Origin: an uncultured Desulfosporosinus sp.
Lineage (GTDB): Bacteria; Bacillota; Desulfitobacteriia; Desulfitobacteriales; Desulfitobacteriaceae
DNA: 59,172 nt
Reading direction: 5' to 3'
Assembly: GCA_927405585.1 (NCBI GenBank)
Contig: CAKMJS010000031.1
Coordinates: 1 to 59,172, forward strand
Of the stretch, positions 26,136-34,704 are shown one piece after another. Under the pieces are notes generated by a model. The model was not told the DNA's origin, did no database searches, and was given only the letters and a program-made list of their open reading frames with translations. Position 1 is the stretch's first letter. Every line of letters starts with the position of its first letter. Both the position numbers and the translations under genes were made by a program.

Positions 26136-26648
26136 ATGAATAATTTAGGAACAGAAAAGAACTTACAACGCTCCGCTTGGAATGTTAAAAGACTAGCAAT
26201 TATGGCTATTTTTATTGCCCTAAGTGCGGTAGGAGCTTTGATAAAAATCCCTAGCCCGGTAGGAACTATTGGTCTAGATTCGGCTGCAGGATTTTTCAGT
26301 GCTCTAGCCTTTGGAGGGCTGCCGGGTGCAATCGTTATTGCTTTCGGGCATATGCTATCATCAGCAGTTGTTGGATTTCCTCTGACGATTCCCATTCATC
26401 TGTATGTTGCTTTGCAAATGGCCTTATGGGCTGTGGCCTATCGTTGGGTGAATGAAAAACTTGGTCTGATTCCTGCAGTTATCGTTGGGGTAATCCTCAA
26501 TGGCGTTGTATCATCCTTTGCTATGCTTCCGTTTATGGGTATGGGTGGAGTTATGGGATTGATGCCATTTCTGGTCGTTGGAGCAGCCCTTAACGTGATA
26601 ATTTCGGCAGTTGCCTACAAGGCTATTAAGGGAAGTCGGCTCATTTAG
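26136..26648 (+). CDS. cblT: ECF transporter S component CblT (alpha-ribazole)
   Basis: A 170-residue integral membrane protein with about six helices, the substrate-capture component of an energy-coupling-factor transporter. The first helix has the S-component pattern of small Ala/Gly residues (AIFIALSAVGALIKIPSP). Its place directly after cblS and before ecfA and ecfT, under a cobalamin riboswitch, points to alpha-ribazole as substrate, as reported for CblT of Listeria and Geobacillus. Cobalamin or another precursor remains possible. Spacing to cblS is 13 bases. Confidence 0.8.
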   Translation: MNNLGTEKNLQRSAWNVKRLAIMAIFIALSAVGALIKIPSPVGTIGLDSAAGFFSALAFGGLPGAIVIAFGHMLSSAVVGFPLTIPIHLYVALQMALWAVAYRWVNEKLGLIPAVIVGVILNGVVSSFAMLPFMGMGGVMGLMPFLVVGAALNVIISAVAYKAIKGSRLI

Positions 26649-26656
26649 GTGATGAG

Positions 26657-28480
26657 GTGAAAACCGTGGAGACCGTAAAAGTCCTAAATAGCGATGAATT
26701 TGCTATCGAACTCAAGAATATCTCGTATTGTTATCCAAACGTTGAAGAGCCTTGTTTGAAAAACATCAACTTAACCGTGCAGAAAGGGAAATTCATCGTT
26801 TTGATGGGAGCCACCGCGGCGGGGAAAACCACTTTGAGTTTATGTCTAAACGGTCTGATTCCACAGCTTCTAGAGGGGAAACTAACGGGACAGGTTAGTG
26901 TGGCTGGTCTGGACGTTAGGAAAACAGCGGTGCAAACGCTTTCGAAGGTTCTAGGGCTTGTTCTACAGGACCCCGAAACTCAAATATTTGGACGAACCGT
27001 CGAAGAGGATACAGCATTCGGACCGAGAAATTTTCAGGTTCCATTAGATGAAATCAAACAGAAAGTAAATAGCAGCTTAGAAAGTGTCCGTCTTAAAGGA
27101 TATAATCAACGCATGACTGAGGAACTTTCAGGTGGAGAGAAACAACGCTTGGCGATTGCGGGCGTCCTCGTGATGGAACCTGAAATTTTGGTGCTGGACG
27201 AGCCGACTTCAGAACTCGATCCAATCGGTCGATCAGAAATCTATGCGACGTTGAATGATTTGCGAACGAAAAAAGACTTAACTATTTTGTTGGTCGAACA
27301 CTCCATTGAAGAACTGATTCAGAAGGCCGATGAAGTCATTGTACTTAACCAAGGGGAAGTTGCTTGGAGAGGGGTTCCGATTGAACTCTTTCGCAATATT
27401 CCCCTCTTGAGTAAGTGGGGAATAAAGCCGTTGCCTGTGAGTCAGATTGGATGGAATTTCTACGAGAAGGGCTGGATTTCCTTTGCTGAAATCCCGTTAG
27501 ATATCCAAGCTGCGGAAGGCATGATTAGAGCGTTGTTACCCAAATACGGGCTTAGACAAGGACAAGTGCTAGTGCTGGGAGAAGGGCTAGGGCACACGCA
27601 AGAGCAGAATAAGGATTGCCTACTTAAGCAAGAAAATCAAATGTCCGAGAAAAAAATCTCAGTTCAAGTCAGTGAGCTATTTTACCAATATAACTCAGCA
27701 CAGCCAGCTTTGCGAGGGATTAATTTGACCATTGAAGCTGGTGAATTTGTGGCTTTGATCGGACAAAACGGTGCTGGAAAAACAACTTTAGCTAAACATT
27801 TCAATGGGCTTTTGAAACCTACCAGTGGTGAGATTATTGTAGAGGGCATGAAAACCTTACAGTATGATACCTCTGAATTATCAAAAACCATTGGGTACGT
27901 TTTTCAGAATCCGGACCATCAAATCTTCTCTACTTCCGTCGCCAAAGAATTAGAATTTGGACTTAAAAATGCTGGTTTTAGTGGCAAAGAAATCAAAGAA
28001 CGAGTCGATCAAGCTCTTCAATATACTGGGTTAGAAAGATACCGAAGTGTTCATCCATTTAGTTTGGGCAAAGGTGAACGGCAAATGATTGCTGTGGCTT
28101 CAATTCTTGTCTTAAAACCTAAACTGCTAATCATTGACGAACCGACTACTGGTTCGGATTGGGCAGGAGTTCAGACGATGATGGCTTTGATACGTAAACT
28201 TCACAGTGCAGGTACCACAATTATTATGATTAGTCATGATATGGACTTGGTAGCCCAATATGCTAAGAGGGTTATTGGGTTGAAAGACGGCGAGATTATA
28301 ATAGATGGTACACCACAAGCTGTTTTCTCTCAGGAGCAAATTCTTCTCGACTCTGCCATTATTCCACCTCAACTCTGTAGGCTCTCCTCGCATTTAAAGG
28401 ATATTCTAGGGAATGAAACCTTCATCGATTCAAGTGAGTTTACAGGGATGTTCGAAAGTTGGGAGACGACAGGATGTTAA
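26657..28480 (+). CDS. ecfA: Fused EcfA-EcfA' ATPase of an ECF transporter
   Basis: A 607-residue protein made of two complete ABC ATPases in tandem. The first (about residues 10-250) has GATAAGKTT, LSGGEKQR and LVLDEPTSELD. The second (about residues 335-560) has GQNGAGKTT, a modified signature FSLGKGERQ and LIIDEPTTGSD. The fusion supplies both nucleotide-binding sites needed to power the S and T components. The GTG start lies 8 bases after cblT. The second signature (LGKGE in place of SGGE/Q) is unusual but known in EcfA-type domains. Confidence 0.9.
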   Translation: MKTVETVKVLNSDEFAIELKNISYCYPNVEEPCLKNINLTVQKGKFIVLMGATAAGKTTLSLCLNGLIPQLLEGKLTGQVSVAGLDVRKTAVQTLSKVLGLVLQDPETQIFGRTVEEDTAFGPRNFQVPLDEIKQKVNSSLESVRLKGYNQRMTEELSGGEKQRLAIAGVLVMEPEILVLDEPTSELDPIGRSEIYATLNDLRTKKDLTILLVEHSIEELIQKADEVIVLNQGEVAWRGVPIELFRNIPLLSKWGIKPLPVSQIGWNFYEKGWISFAEIPLDIQAAEGMIRALLPKYGLRQGQVLVLGEGLGHTQEQNKDCLLKQENQMSEKKISVQVSELFYQYNSAQPALRGINLTIEAGEFVALIGQNGAGKTTLAKHFNGLLKPTSGEIIVEGMKTLQYDTSELSKTIGYVFQNPDHQIFSTSVAKELEFGLKNAGFSGKEIKERVDQALQYTGLERYRSVHPFSLGKGERQMIAVASILVLKPKLLIIDEPTTGSDWAGVQTMMALIRKLHSAGTTIIMISHDMDLVAQYAKRVIGLKDGEIIIDGTPQAVFSQEQILLDSAIIPPQLCRLSSHLKDILGNETFIDSSEFTGMFESWETTGC

Positions 28481-29286
28481 TAGAGTATTTACAGGGAGAC
28501 TCCTTCATCCATCGTCTAGATGTACGGACCAAAATGTTCGGATTTTTAGGATTTATGATACTTTCTTTTATATTCCAAGATCCAAAATACCAACTTTTGA
28601 TCGTTTTCTCAATGGGGCTATTAGCCTTTTGGATTAAAATACCTCTAAGAAAGATTGGGAAAATGTTGGTTCCCTTGATTCCTATCATCATATCGATTAT
28701 TCTAATCACAGGATTTACGTTTACACCTGAGCGCTTTGAGCGAGTTTCTAGCCAAGCAATCCTCTTTTATGTCCTGCCAGGAGACAGATTAGGGGCTACC
28801 TTGGGGGGATTTTTAATGGGCACAACCTTTATCTGTCGTCTGACCAGTATGATGATCGCTTCTTCTGTATTAACCTTGACCACGTCTATCGATGATTTCA
28901 CTCAATTTTTTCATAAGATGAAAGTTCCAGCTGAGGTATCCATGATGCTGACAACGGCGATACGCTTTATACCGACCCTGGATAAAAAACGTCGACTAAT
29001 CATAGAGGCTCAAAAAGCTCGAGGGACTAAGTTCAATGAGAAGGGGATCGTCGGTTCAATTAAATCGTATCTTCCTATCATGATCCCGATGTTTATTAAC
29101 TCAATTATGATGGCAAATTCGTTATCGATGGCAATGCTTAATCGAGGATATGGCTTGACGCGAACTTGGACAACCATGCGCGAACTATCATTTGAAACTA
29201 GCGATTACTGGGTGATTACCCTTACTGTGTTGTTAGTAACGTTAGCAATTTTTGTTCGCATTAAATTACAAATAGGGGTTTTATAA
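28474..29286 (+). CDS. ecfT: ECF transporter transmembrane component EcfT
   Basis: A 270-residue membrane protein that couples the ATPases to the S component. It has about five hydrophobic segments, the start motif GDSFIHRLDVRTKMFGFL, and two coupling-helix patterns, with AQKARGTKF near residue 180 being the Ala-Arg-Gly motif that docks on EcfA. The ATG at 28474 overlaps the end of the ecfA gene by seven bases; a TTG at 28459 is possible but badly placed. With ecfA and cblT it forms a self-contained group I ECF importer. Confidence 0.92.
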   Translation: MLIEYLQGDSFIHRLDVRTKMFGFLGFMILSFIFQDPKYQLLIVFSMGLLAFWIKIPLRKIGKMLVPLIPIIISIILITGFTFTPERFERVSSQAILFYVLPGDRLGATLGGFLMGTTFICRLTSMMIASSVLTLTTSIDDFTQFFHKMKVPAEVSMMLTTAIRFIPTLDKKRRLIIEAQKARGTKFNEKGIVGSIKSYLPIMIPMFINSIMMANSLSMAMLNRGYGLTRTWTTMRELSFETSDYWVITLTVLLVTLAIFVRIKLQIGVL

Positions 29287-29351
29287 GCTGTCTATAACCT
29301 TGCTGAGTAATAAGAGTCCTAAGGTAATAATTTGAATGTGGGAGAAAAACA

Positions 29352-30479
29352 ATGGCACGAGATAAAGACCGACATACTTGGCGCGAAGGATATACCACAG
29401 GAAGTTGTGCAGCAGGTGCTGCGAAAACAGCCTGTCAACTCCTCCGTGGGGAGAACTTAGCCGAACAGGTAGATATTCCACTGCCGAATTCGTCACGCTT
29501 AAAGATGCCCATCCATCGGGTTGAAAGTGGCTATCCAGAGGCTAAGGCAATTATTCTCAAAAACGGTGGAGATGATGCGGATATTACGCATGGACTTGAG
29601 ATCCATGCAATTGCGCGCTTTATATCCTCTCAAGGGGAGGTTTACATCCAGGGGGGCCTAGGAGTTGGAACCGTCACAAAAAAAGGATTGGCTCTCTCGG
29701 TTGGGGAAAGTGCCATTAACCCAGTACCAAGGACGATGATTTGTGAAGCGGTTCGGGAGGTCTTCCCTAATGAAGAAATTGAAATTACAATTGAAGTTCC
29801 TGACGGAGAAACCACCGCGCTACGCACTCTAAATCCTAGACTCGGGGTTCTTGGAGGGATTTCAATTCTCGGGACCAGTGGAATCGTTCGACCAATGTCC
29901 GAAGAGGCTTTTAAAACCTCGATCCTGCCAGAGCTGGATCAAGCAGTGGCTTATGGGCATAAAACCATAGTGCTTACTCCAGGACACTATGGCTATCGGG
30001 TAGCAACTGAACGCTTTATGGTCCCCGCCGAAGCTGTAATTCAAATGAGTAACTTTGTAGGCTTCTTACTGGAAGAAGCAGCTTATCGAGGGATTGACCA
30101 GGTTATTCTCTTAGGGCATATTGGCAAGCTCATTAAAGTTTCAGGTGGAATTTTCCATACCCATAATCGTGTCGCAGATGCTCGAATGGAAATTTTACTG
30201 GCGCATGCTGCATTAACAGGGGTTAACGCTAACACCTTAAACCATCTGGCAGAGTTTCCAACGACTGAAGGGGCGACCACTGAACTCTTGCTTCTCGGAG
30301 AGCAAAAGTTGCTTCACCATCTGGCTAACTTGGCGAGTGAAAGAGCCCAAGCTTACACCTTTGGACGTCTAAGCGTTGGAACAATCATGACCTTATTAAA
30401 CGGCCAAGCAGTTGGCTGGGATCCGTTGGCTCGGAAAATAGTGCAAGAACAAGGCTGGATATGGCCAGTTGAGCCATAA
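29352..30479 (+). CDS. cbiD: Cobalt-precorrin-5B (C1)-methyltransferase
   Basis: It methylates C1 of cobalt-precorrin-5B in the anaerobic corrinoid route. The N-terminal CbiD signature REGYTTGSCAAGAAKTA is clear, as are KNGGDDADITHG and HNRVADARMEILLAH. At 375 residues it has normal length. It is the last gene of the first riboswitch operon, 65 bases after ecfT and closed by a strong terminator, so it is separated from the other cbi genes by a second regulatory region. Confidence 0.95.
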   Translation: MARDKDRHTWREGYTTGSCAAGAAKTACQLLRGENLAEQVDIPLPNSSRLKMPIHRVESGYPEAKAIILKNGGDDADITHGLEIHAIARFISSQGEVYIQGGLGVGTVTKKGLALSVGESAINPVPRTMICEAVREVFPNEEIEITIEVPDGETTALRTLNPRLGVLGGISILGTSGIVRPMSEEAFKTSILPELDQAVAYGHKTIVLTPGHYGYRVATERFMVPAEAVIQMSNFVGFLLEEAAYRGIDQVILLGHIGKLIKVSGGIFHTHNRVADARMEILLAHAALTGVNANTLNHLAEFPTTEGATTELLLLGEQKLLHHLANLASERAQAYTFGRLSVGTIMTLLNGQAVGWDPLARKIVQEQGWIWPVEP

Positions 30480-30480
30480 C

Positions 30481-30525
30481 AAAAATAAGCTAGATGATTC
30501 ACTGATGAATCATCTAGCTTATTTT
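30481..30525 (+). terminator. Terminator closing the first riboswitch operon
   Basis: A stem of about 20 bp (AAAAATAAGCTAGATGATTC with GAATCATCTAGCTTATTTTT) begins directly after the cbiD stop codon. A and T runs flank it. Confidence 0.92.
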
Positions 30526-30621
30526 TACAAAAGTTCTTTCTTAAATGATTAAATTATTATATAATACACAAATAATACATTATGTCGATTGATTACCTTA
30601 AGTGAATTGAATAAGTATATT

Positions 30622-30770
30622 CTTAAGGTTCCTCTGCGATAGAGGATTTAAAGGGGAAGTCGGTGAAAGTCCGGCGCGGTCCCGCCACTGTATACAAGGA
30701 GTTCTGTTCACAAATCCTCGTACTAGGATTGAATAGAATGATGATTTGAAGCCAGGAAACCTGCCTTAAG
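30622..30770 (+). promoter_or_regulatory. Cobalamin riboswitch 2
   Basis: The core reads GGGGAAGTCGGTGAAAGTCC, then GCGGTCCCGCCACTGTA, with the 3' box GAAGCCAGGAAACCTGCC. P1 forms between CTTAAGG (30622-30628) and CCTTAAG (30764-30770). A downstream TTAAGG copy (30814-30819) could pair with the 3' strand of P1 instead, a plausible anti-terminator switch. It controls the main cbi operon. Confidence 0.94.
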
Positions 30771-30827
30771 TAGCATCACAAACCTACGAGCGATAGGAGA
30801 TGTGTGTGTTTATTTAAGGTAAACCAT

Positions 30828-30852
30828 ACGAGCCGCTCAGGCTCGTTTTTTG
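30828..30852 (+). terminator. Riboswitch 2 expression platform terminator
   Basis: ACGAGCC (30828-30834) pairs with GGCTCGT (30840-30846) and is followed by TTTTTTG, 32 bases before the first coding start of the operon. Confidence 0.85.
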
Positions 30853-30883
30853 TTACCTATTAATCGATGGAAGAAGGTTTTCA

Positions 30884-32101
30884 ATGTTACAAGTGATCGG
30901 TATCGGACCTGGTAGGCTGGAATGGTTGCCCCCTGCAATTACTGAACTTGTAAAGAACTGTGAAATACTAATCGGAGGGTCTAGGGCGCTTAAACTCTTT
31001 CCTGATTTCAGGGGACGTCAGCATACCCTATCTGGTGACCTAACCAGTAGTATTGAGGTGATCAGAAATGCACTACTGGAGGAGAAAGTTGTCGGGGTAC
31101 TTGTCTCTGGTGACCCAGGATTTTTCAGTTTTTTACCTAGACTTAAGAAAGAATTTCCTAAGGAGAGAATGGACGTCTATCCTGGGATCAGTTCTCTTCA
31201 ATTTGCTTTTGCTAGAGCTGGTATCGCTTGGCAAGAGGCAACCTTTGTAAGTGTTCATGGTCGAGAGTTGTCCGTCTTGCCTCAGGTTATAACTCGTCCA
31301 ACAGCGGTTTTAACAGGTGGGGAAAATACTCCTCAGAAAATTGCGCAATTCTATCTGGAGAGAGGATATAATCCACATATGTCGGTTGGGAATGCCCTTG
31401 CTTATCCAGAGGAATTTTGGGCGACAATGGATGCAAAGCATCTAGCTGAGGAAAAAACAGTTTTATTAAATGCGATTGTTATTCTTTATTCAGATAACCA
31501 CCAAGTCAATAAGTCTGGTACAGGGGGAAGAATTGGAATTCCGGACGAAGAATTTCTGCGAGGAAAGGTTCCGATGACCAAGGCGGAAATTCGGGTACAA
31601 GTACTTGCCAAAGCACAAATTTCAAGATATGACCGTGTCCTGGATGTTGGAGCTGGCACAGGAAGCATAAGCATAGAAGCCGCTGGCCTCGCTTCTGAAG
31701 GTGTAGTTTATGCGATTGAACATAATCCGGAGGCCCAAGCACTTATTCTTGCCAATCAAAACAAGTTTGGCATTTCAAATCTGCGCATGATTCCTGGAGT
31801 AGCGCCAGAAATCTTTGAAGAGATTGCTCCAGTCAATGTCTGTATTATTGGTGGGAGTAATGGGCGTTTATCAGAAATCTTGAAAACCGTTCCCCTTGTT
31901 GAAGGGGGAAGAATCGTGATTACTGCAGTCACGATCGAAACAGTCGCTCAAGGCTTAAAACTGCTTAAAGACTTCAACTATCTAGATATTGATACAGTAT
32001 CTGTTCAAGTAGTCCGTTGGAAAGAGGTTCAAACTCTTCATATGGCCCAAGCTCTAAATCCTATCTTTATAATATCAGCACGAAAAGGGGAAGCATTATG
32101 A
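30884..32101 (+). CDS. cbiET: Cobalt-precorrin-7 (C5,C15)-methyltransferase/decarboxylase, CbiE-CbiT fusion
   Basis: A 405-residue fusion, equivalent to CobL. Residues 1 to about 200 are CbiE (VIGIGPGRLEWLPPA, VSGDPGFFSFLPRL); about 215-405 is CbiT, a class I SAM methyltransferase with VLDVGAGTGSISIEAA near residue 252. It methylates C5 and C15 and removes the C12 acetate carboxyl. It is the first gene of the main cbi operon. Its stop overlaps the cbiL start as ATGA. Confidence 0.94.
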   Translation: MLQVIGIGPGRLEWLPPAITELVKNCEILIGGSRALKLFPDFRGRQHTLSGDLTSSIEVIRNALLEEKVVGVLVSGDPGFFSFLPRLKKEFPKERMDVYPGISSLQFAFARAGIAWQEATFVSVHGRELSVLPQVITRPTAVLTGGENTPQKIAQFYLERGYNPHMSVGNALAYPEEFWATMDAKHLAEEKTVLLNAIVILYSDNHQVNKSGTGGRIGIPDEEFLRGKVPMTKAEIRVQVLAKAQISRYDRVLDVGAGTGSISIEAAGLASEGVVYAIEHNPEAQALILANQNKFGISNLRMIPGVAPEIFEEIAPVNVCIIGGSNGRLSEILKTVPLVEGGRIVITAVTIETVAQGLKLLKDFNYLDIDTVSVQVVRWKEVQTLHMAQALNPIFIISARKGEAL

Positions 32102-32835
32102 GTACAACCTGGGGAAAATTCTATGGAGTCGGGGTCGGTCCTGGTGACCCTCGTCTCTTGACATTGCAAGCCGTCGATGTTCTACAGTCGGTCGATCTAG
32201 TGGCCACTCCGAAATCCAAACTTGACCGAGATAGTGTGGCTTGGGATATAGCCAAAATTCATTGTCCATCTAAGGTCCGACTTATCGAACTCGAAATGCC
32301 TATGACTGCAGATCAACAGGTTTTAGCAAAGGCTTGGCAAGATGGAGCACAAACTCTCTTGGCAGAACTGAAGCAGGGCAAATCCGTTGCCTTTATCACA
32401 TTGGGTGATCCTTCACTCTATAGTACCTACAGTTACCTACTTAACATCCTTCAGGAAGAATTACCTCAGGAGTGTATCATAACTGTGCCGGGGATCACAG
32501 CCATGTCCGCAGCAGCAGCCAGAATTAATTTACCTCTTGCCACTGGGGATGAGCCCCTTCTTATCTTGCCAAGTACTGAAGATGTTGGGGAGTTCCTCAA
32601 CTTCCCCAATTTAGTCTTAATGAAAGTGTCTCGGAGACTACCTGAAATTTTAACGCTTCTCGAAAAAAGAGATAGAAAAGCGGTCTTATTAACTCGACTA
32701 GGACAAGCAGGAGAAAAAATCCGTTGGGAACCCAAACCACAGGATTTCACGACTGACAAAATTGATTACCTGAGTTTGTTACTTGTCAAAAAAGATTTGT
32801 TGGGGAGGGAAAACAGTGAGCCAGACAAAAACTAA
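32098..32835 (+). CDS. cbiL: Cobalt-precorrin-2 C20-methyltransferase
   Basis: A tetrapyrrole methylase of 245 residues that adds the C20 methyl to cobalt-precorrin-2. The N-terminal loop GVGVGPGDPRLLTLQAV is typical of the family and AFITLGDPSLYSTYSYL is the second landmark that marks the CbiL/CobI group. The open frame reaches back to 32017 within cbiET, but the ATGA overlap at 32098 is the natural start. Confidence 0.94.
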   Translation: MSTTWGKFYGVGVGPGDPRLLTLQAVDVLQSVDLVATPKSKLDRDSVAWDIAKIHCPSKVRLIELEMPMTADQQVLAKAWQDGAQTLLAELKQGKSVAFITLGDPSLYSTYSYLLNILQEELPQECIITVPGITAMSAAAARINLPLATGDEPLLILPSTEDVGEFLNFPNLVLMKVSRRLPEILTLLEKRDRKAVLLTRLGQAGEKIRWEPKPQDFTTDKIDYLSLLLVKKDLLGRENSEPDKN

Positions 32836-33604
32836 CGGTGAGGTAATCTTTGTTGGGGCTGGACCGGGCGATCCAGAACTAATCACGCTCAAAGGATCCC
32901 GAGCACTAGAGAGGGCGGACCGTGTAATTTACGCAGGATCTTTAGTGAACCCAGAATTATTGGCAATGTGTCGTCCGGGAACCCCGTTTCATGATAGCGC
33001 CCATCTCACACTTGAAGACGTGGTTGCATTAATGTTCGAGGGAACTAAGCATGGAGAAACGATTGTCCGACTGCATACTGGCGATCCTAGTATGTATGGA
33101 GCTATTAAGGAACAATTTGACCATTTAGATAAGCAAGAGATTCCGTATTCTGTTATTCCTGGGGTTAGTTCGGTGTTTGCCGCCGCTGCAGCCATTAAAC
33201 GTGAATTTACACTGCCAGACATCAGCCAAACCTTGATTCTCACCCGTATAGCTGGACGCACTCCAGTTCCAGAGCGTGAGGCACTTGCTAAATTAGCACA
33301 ACACCAAGCAAGTATGGCTATTTTTCTTAGTGTTCAGGATATGGGATCTGTCGTTCAAGCCTTGCTGGAAGGTGGTTATCCTGCCACCACCCCCATTGCT
33401 GTAATTGCTAAAGCAAGTTGGCCGGATGAAGAGGTTCTTCTCGGAACCTTAGAAACCATCGTAGAAAAAGTCAAAGTCGCAGGAATCCGAAAACAGGCTC
33501 AAATCCTTGTGGGAGACTTCTTAGATCCGGCCCATGGATATGCCCGTTCGAAACTTTACGACCCGACCTTTACACATGAATATCGGCAAGGGACAGAAAA
33601 GTGA
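32816..33604 (+). CDS. cbiF: Cobalt-precorrin-4 C11-methyltransferase
   Basis: A tetrapyrrole methylase of 262 residues that methylates C11. Landmarks are VIFVGAGPGDPELITLKG, VIYAGSLVNPELL and RLHTGDPSMYGAIKEQ. GGGGAGGG at 32802-32809 fixes the GTG at 32816; the gene then overlaps the end of cbiL by 20 bases. Its own stop overlaps the cbiG start. Confidence 0.95.
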   Translation: MSQTKTNGEVIFVGAGPGDPELITLKGSRALERADRVIYAGSLVNPELLAMCRPGTPFHDSAHLTLEDVVALMFEGTKHGETIVRLHTGDPSMYGAIKEQFDHLDKQEIPYSVIPGVSSVFAAAAAIKREFTLPDISQTLILTRIAGRTPVPEREALAKLAQHQASMAIFLSVQDMGSVVQALLEGGYPATTPIAVIAKASWPDEEVLLGTLETIVEKVKVAGIRKQAQILVGDFLDPAHGYARSKLYDPTFTHEYRQGTEK

Positions 33605-34704
33605 ACATCAAAGAGAAATCGAAAGTAGCTCTAGTCGCCTTGACCGATCGAGGGTGGGATTTGATCCAGCGTATTGGAGAAGGACTTCCCAATGAAGTTA
33701 CTCGAGAGTTTTATATTCATGAAAAAGCGTTCGCTCAAAGTGAACAACAAGTCTTTTCTCGTTTGAGCGATATCCTTCCACGTTTATGGAAAGAGTATCA
33801 GGTTCTCATTTTTGTGATGGCTACAGGAATTGTCGTACGCCAAATTGCGTCGTTGATCGATCGGAAAGATCGAGATCCCGCAGTGCTAGTCTTAGATGAG
33901 GATGGGAAATTTGTAATTCCTCTGCTTTCCGGACATTTAGGTGGCGCGAACGCATGGGCCCATCTGCTTTCTAATCGGATTGGAGCCATGGCCGTTATTA
34001 CGACTGCAACGGATGTGAGGGGAATGGTAGCGCCTGACGTATACGCTCGTAGGTTTGGCTGGAAAGTTGAACCCGTTGATCATTTGCCAGTGGTCAATCG
34101 CATACTACTGGATCGAAAGCTTCTCAATGTCTGGGCAAAGTATCCTTTAAGCACTGAGCATCAGACCTGGGTCCAGGATCCCCATTATCGTTTCTTGTTA
34201 GAAAGCGAAAAAGATCTGGCGAATGTGATTATCGATGCTTTTCCAAACTCCAGGATTAAAGCGGATTGCCTGTATCTAGTCCCGCCAATCTTAAGTGTAG
34301 GGGTAGGGTGTCGTCGAGGGGTATCTCGTGAGGTAATACTAGAGAGAATCAGGACAGAAGTAGAACAGCTCGGGGCCTCGGTTAAGGCAATCTCGGGAAT
34401 ATATAGTATTGACCTTAAATCGGATGAGGTAGGTCTGATTGAAGCGGCTAAGTACCTGCGGGTCCCGTTTCAAACCTTTCTGGCAGATGAGCTACAAGAG
34501 ATTAATCTTCAAGAACAGTTGAATCGATCAAATTTTGTAAGTGAAAAGATAGGAGTGGACGGAGTATGCGAAGCAGCGAGTTTACTGGGAGCCAAGATGG
34601 GACGGCTAGTCCTGCCGAAAACCAAGGGACAGGGGGTCACAGTGGCGATCAGCGTGGAAAGCTCTTTGTCGTGGGACTTGGACCCGGGGATCAAGACCAT
34701 ATGA
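33601..34704 (+). CDS. cbiG: Cobalt-precorrin-5A hydrolase
   Basis: It opens the delta-lactone of cobalt-precorrin-5A and releases acetaldehyde, a step unique to the anaerobic route. The central CbiG pattern is FVMATGIVVRQIASLI, DRDPAVLVLDEDG and PLLSGHLGGANAWA. The C-terminal domain starts with LSVGVGCRRGVSREVI. The start is GTG at 33601. Its last 139 bases overlap the next gene in a different frame. Confidence 0.94.
   Translation: MNIKEKSKVALVALTDRGWDLIQRIGEGLPNEVTREFYIHEKAFAQSEQQVFSRLSDILPRLWKEYQVLIFVMATGIVVRQIASLIDRKDRDPAVLVLDEDGKFVIPLLSGHLGGANAWAHLLSNRIGAMAVITTATDVRGMVAPDVYARRFGWKVEPVDHLPVVNRILLDRKLLNVWAKYPLSTEHQTWVQDPHYRFLLESEKDLANVIIDAFPNSRIKADCLYLVPPILSVGVGCRRGVSREVILERIRTEVEQLGASVKAISGIYSIDLKSDEVGLIEAAKYLRVPFQTFLADELQEINLQEQLNRSNFVSEKIGVDGVCEAASLLGAKMGRLVLPKTKGQGVTVAISVESSLSWDLDPGIKTI

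Noticed and set aside
34566-34660. Starting cbiH within the conserved core instead of at 34566
   Set aside because: No ATG, GTG or TTG codon lies in frame between 34566 and the core, and the first GTG falls inside the conserved VVGLGPG strand.
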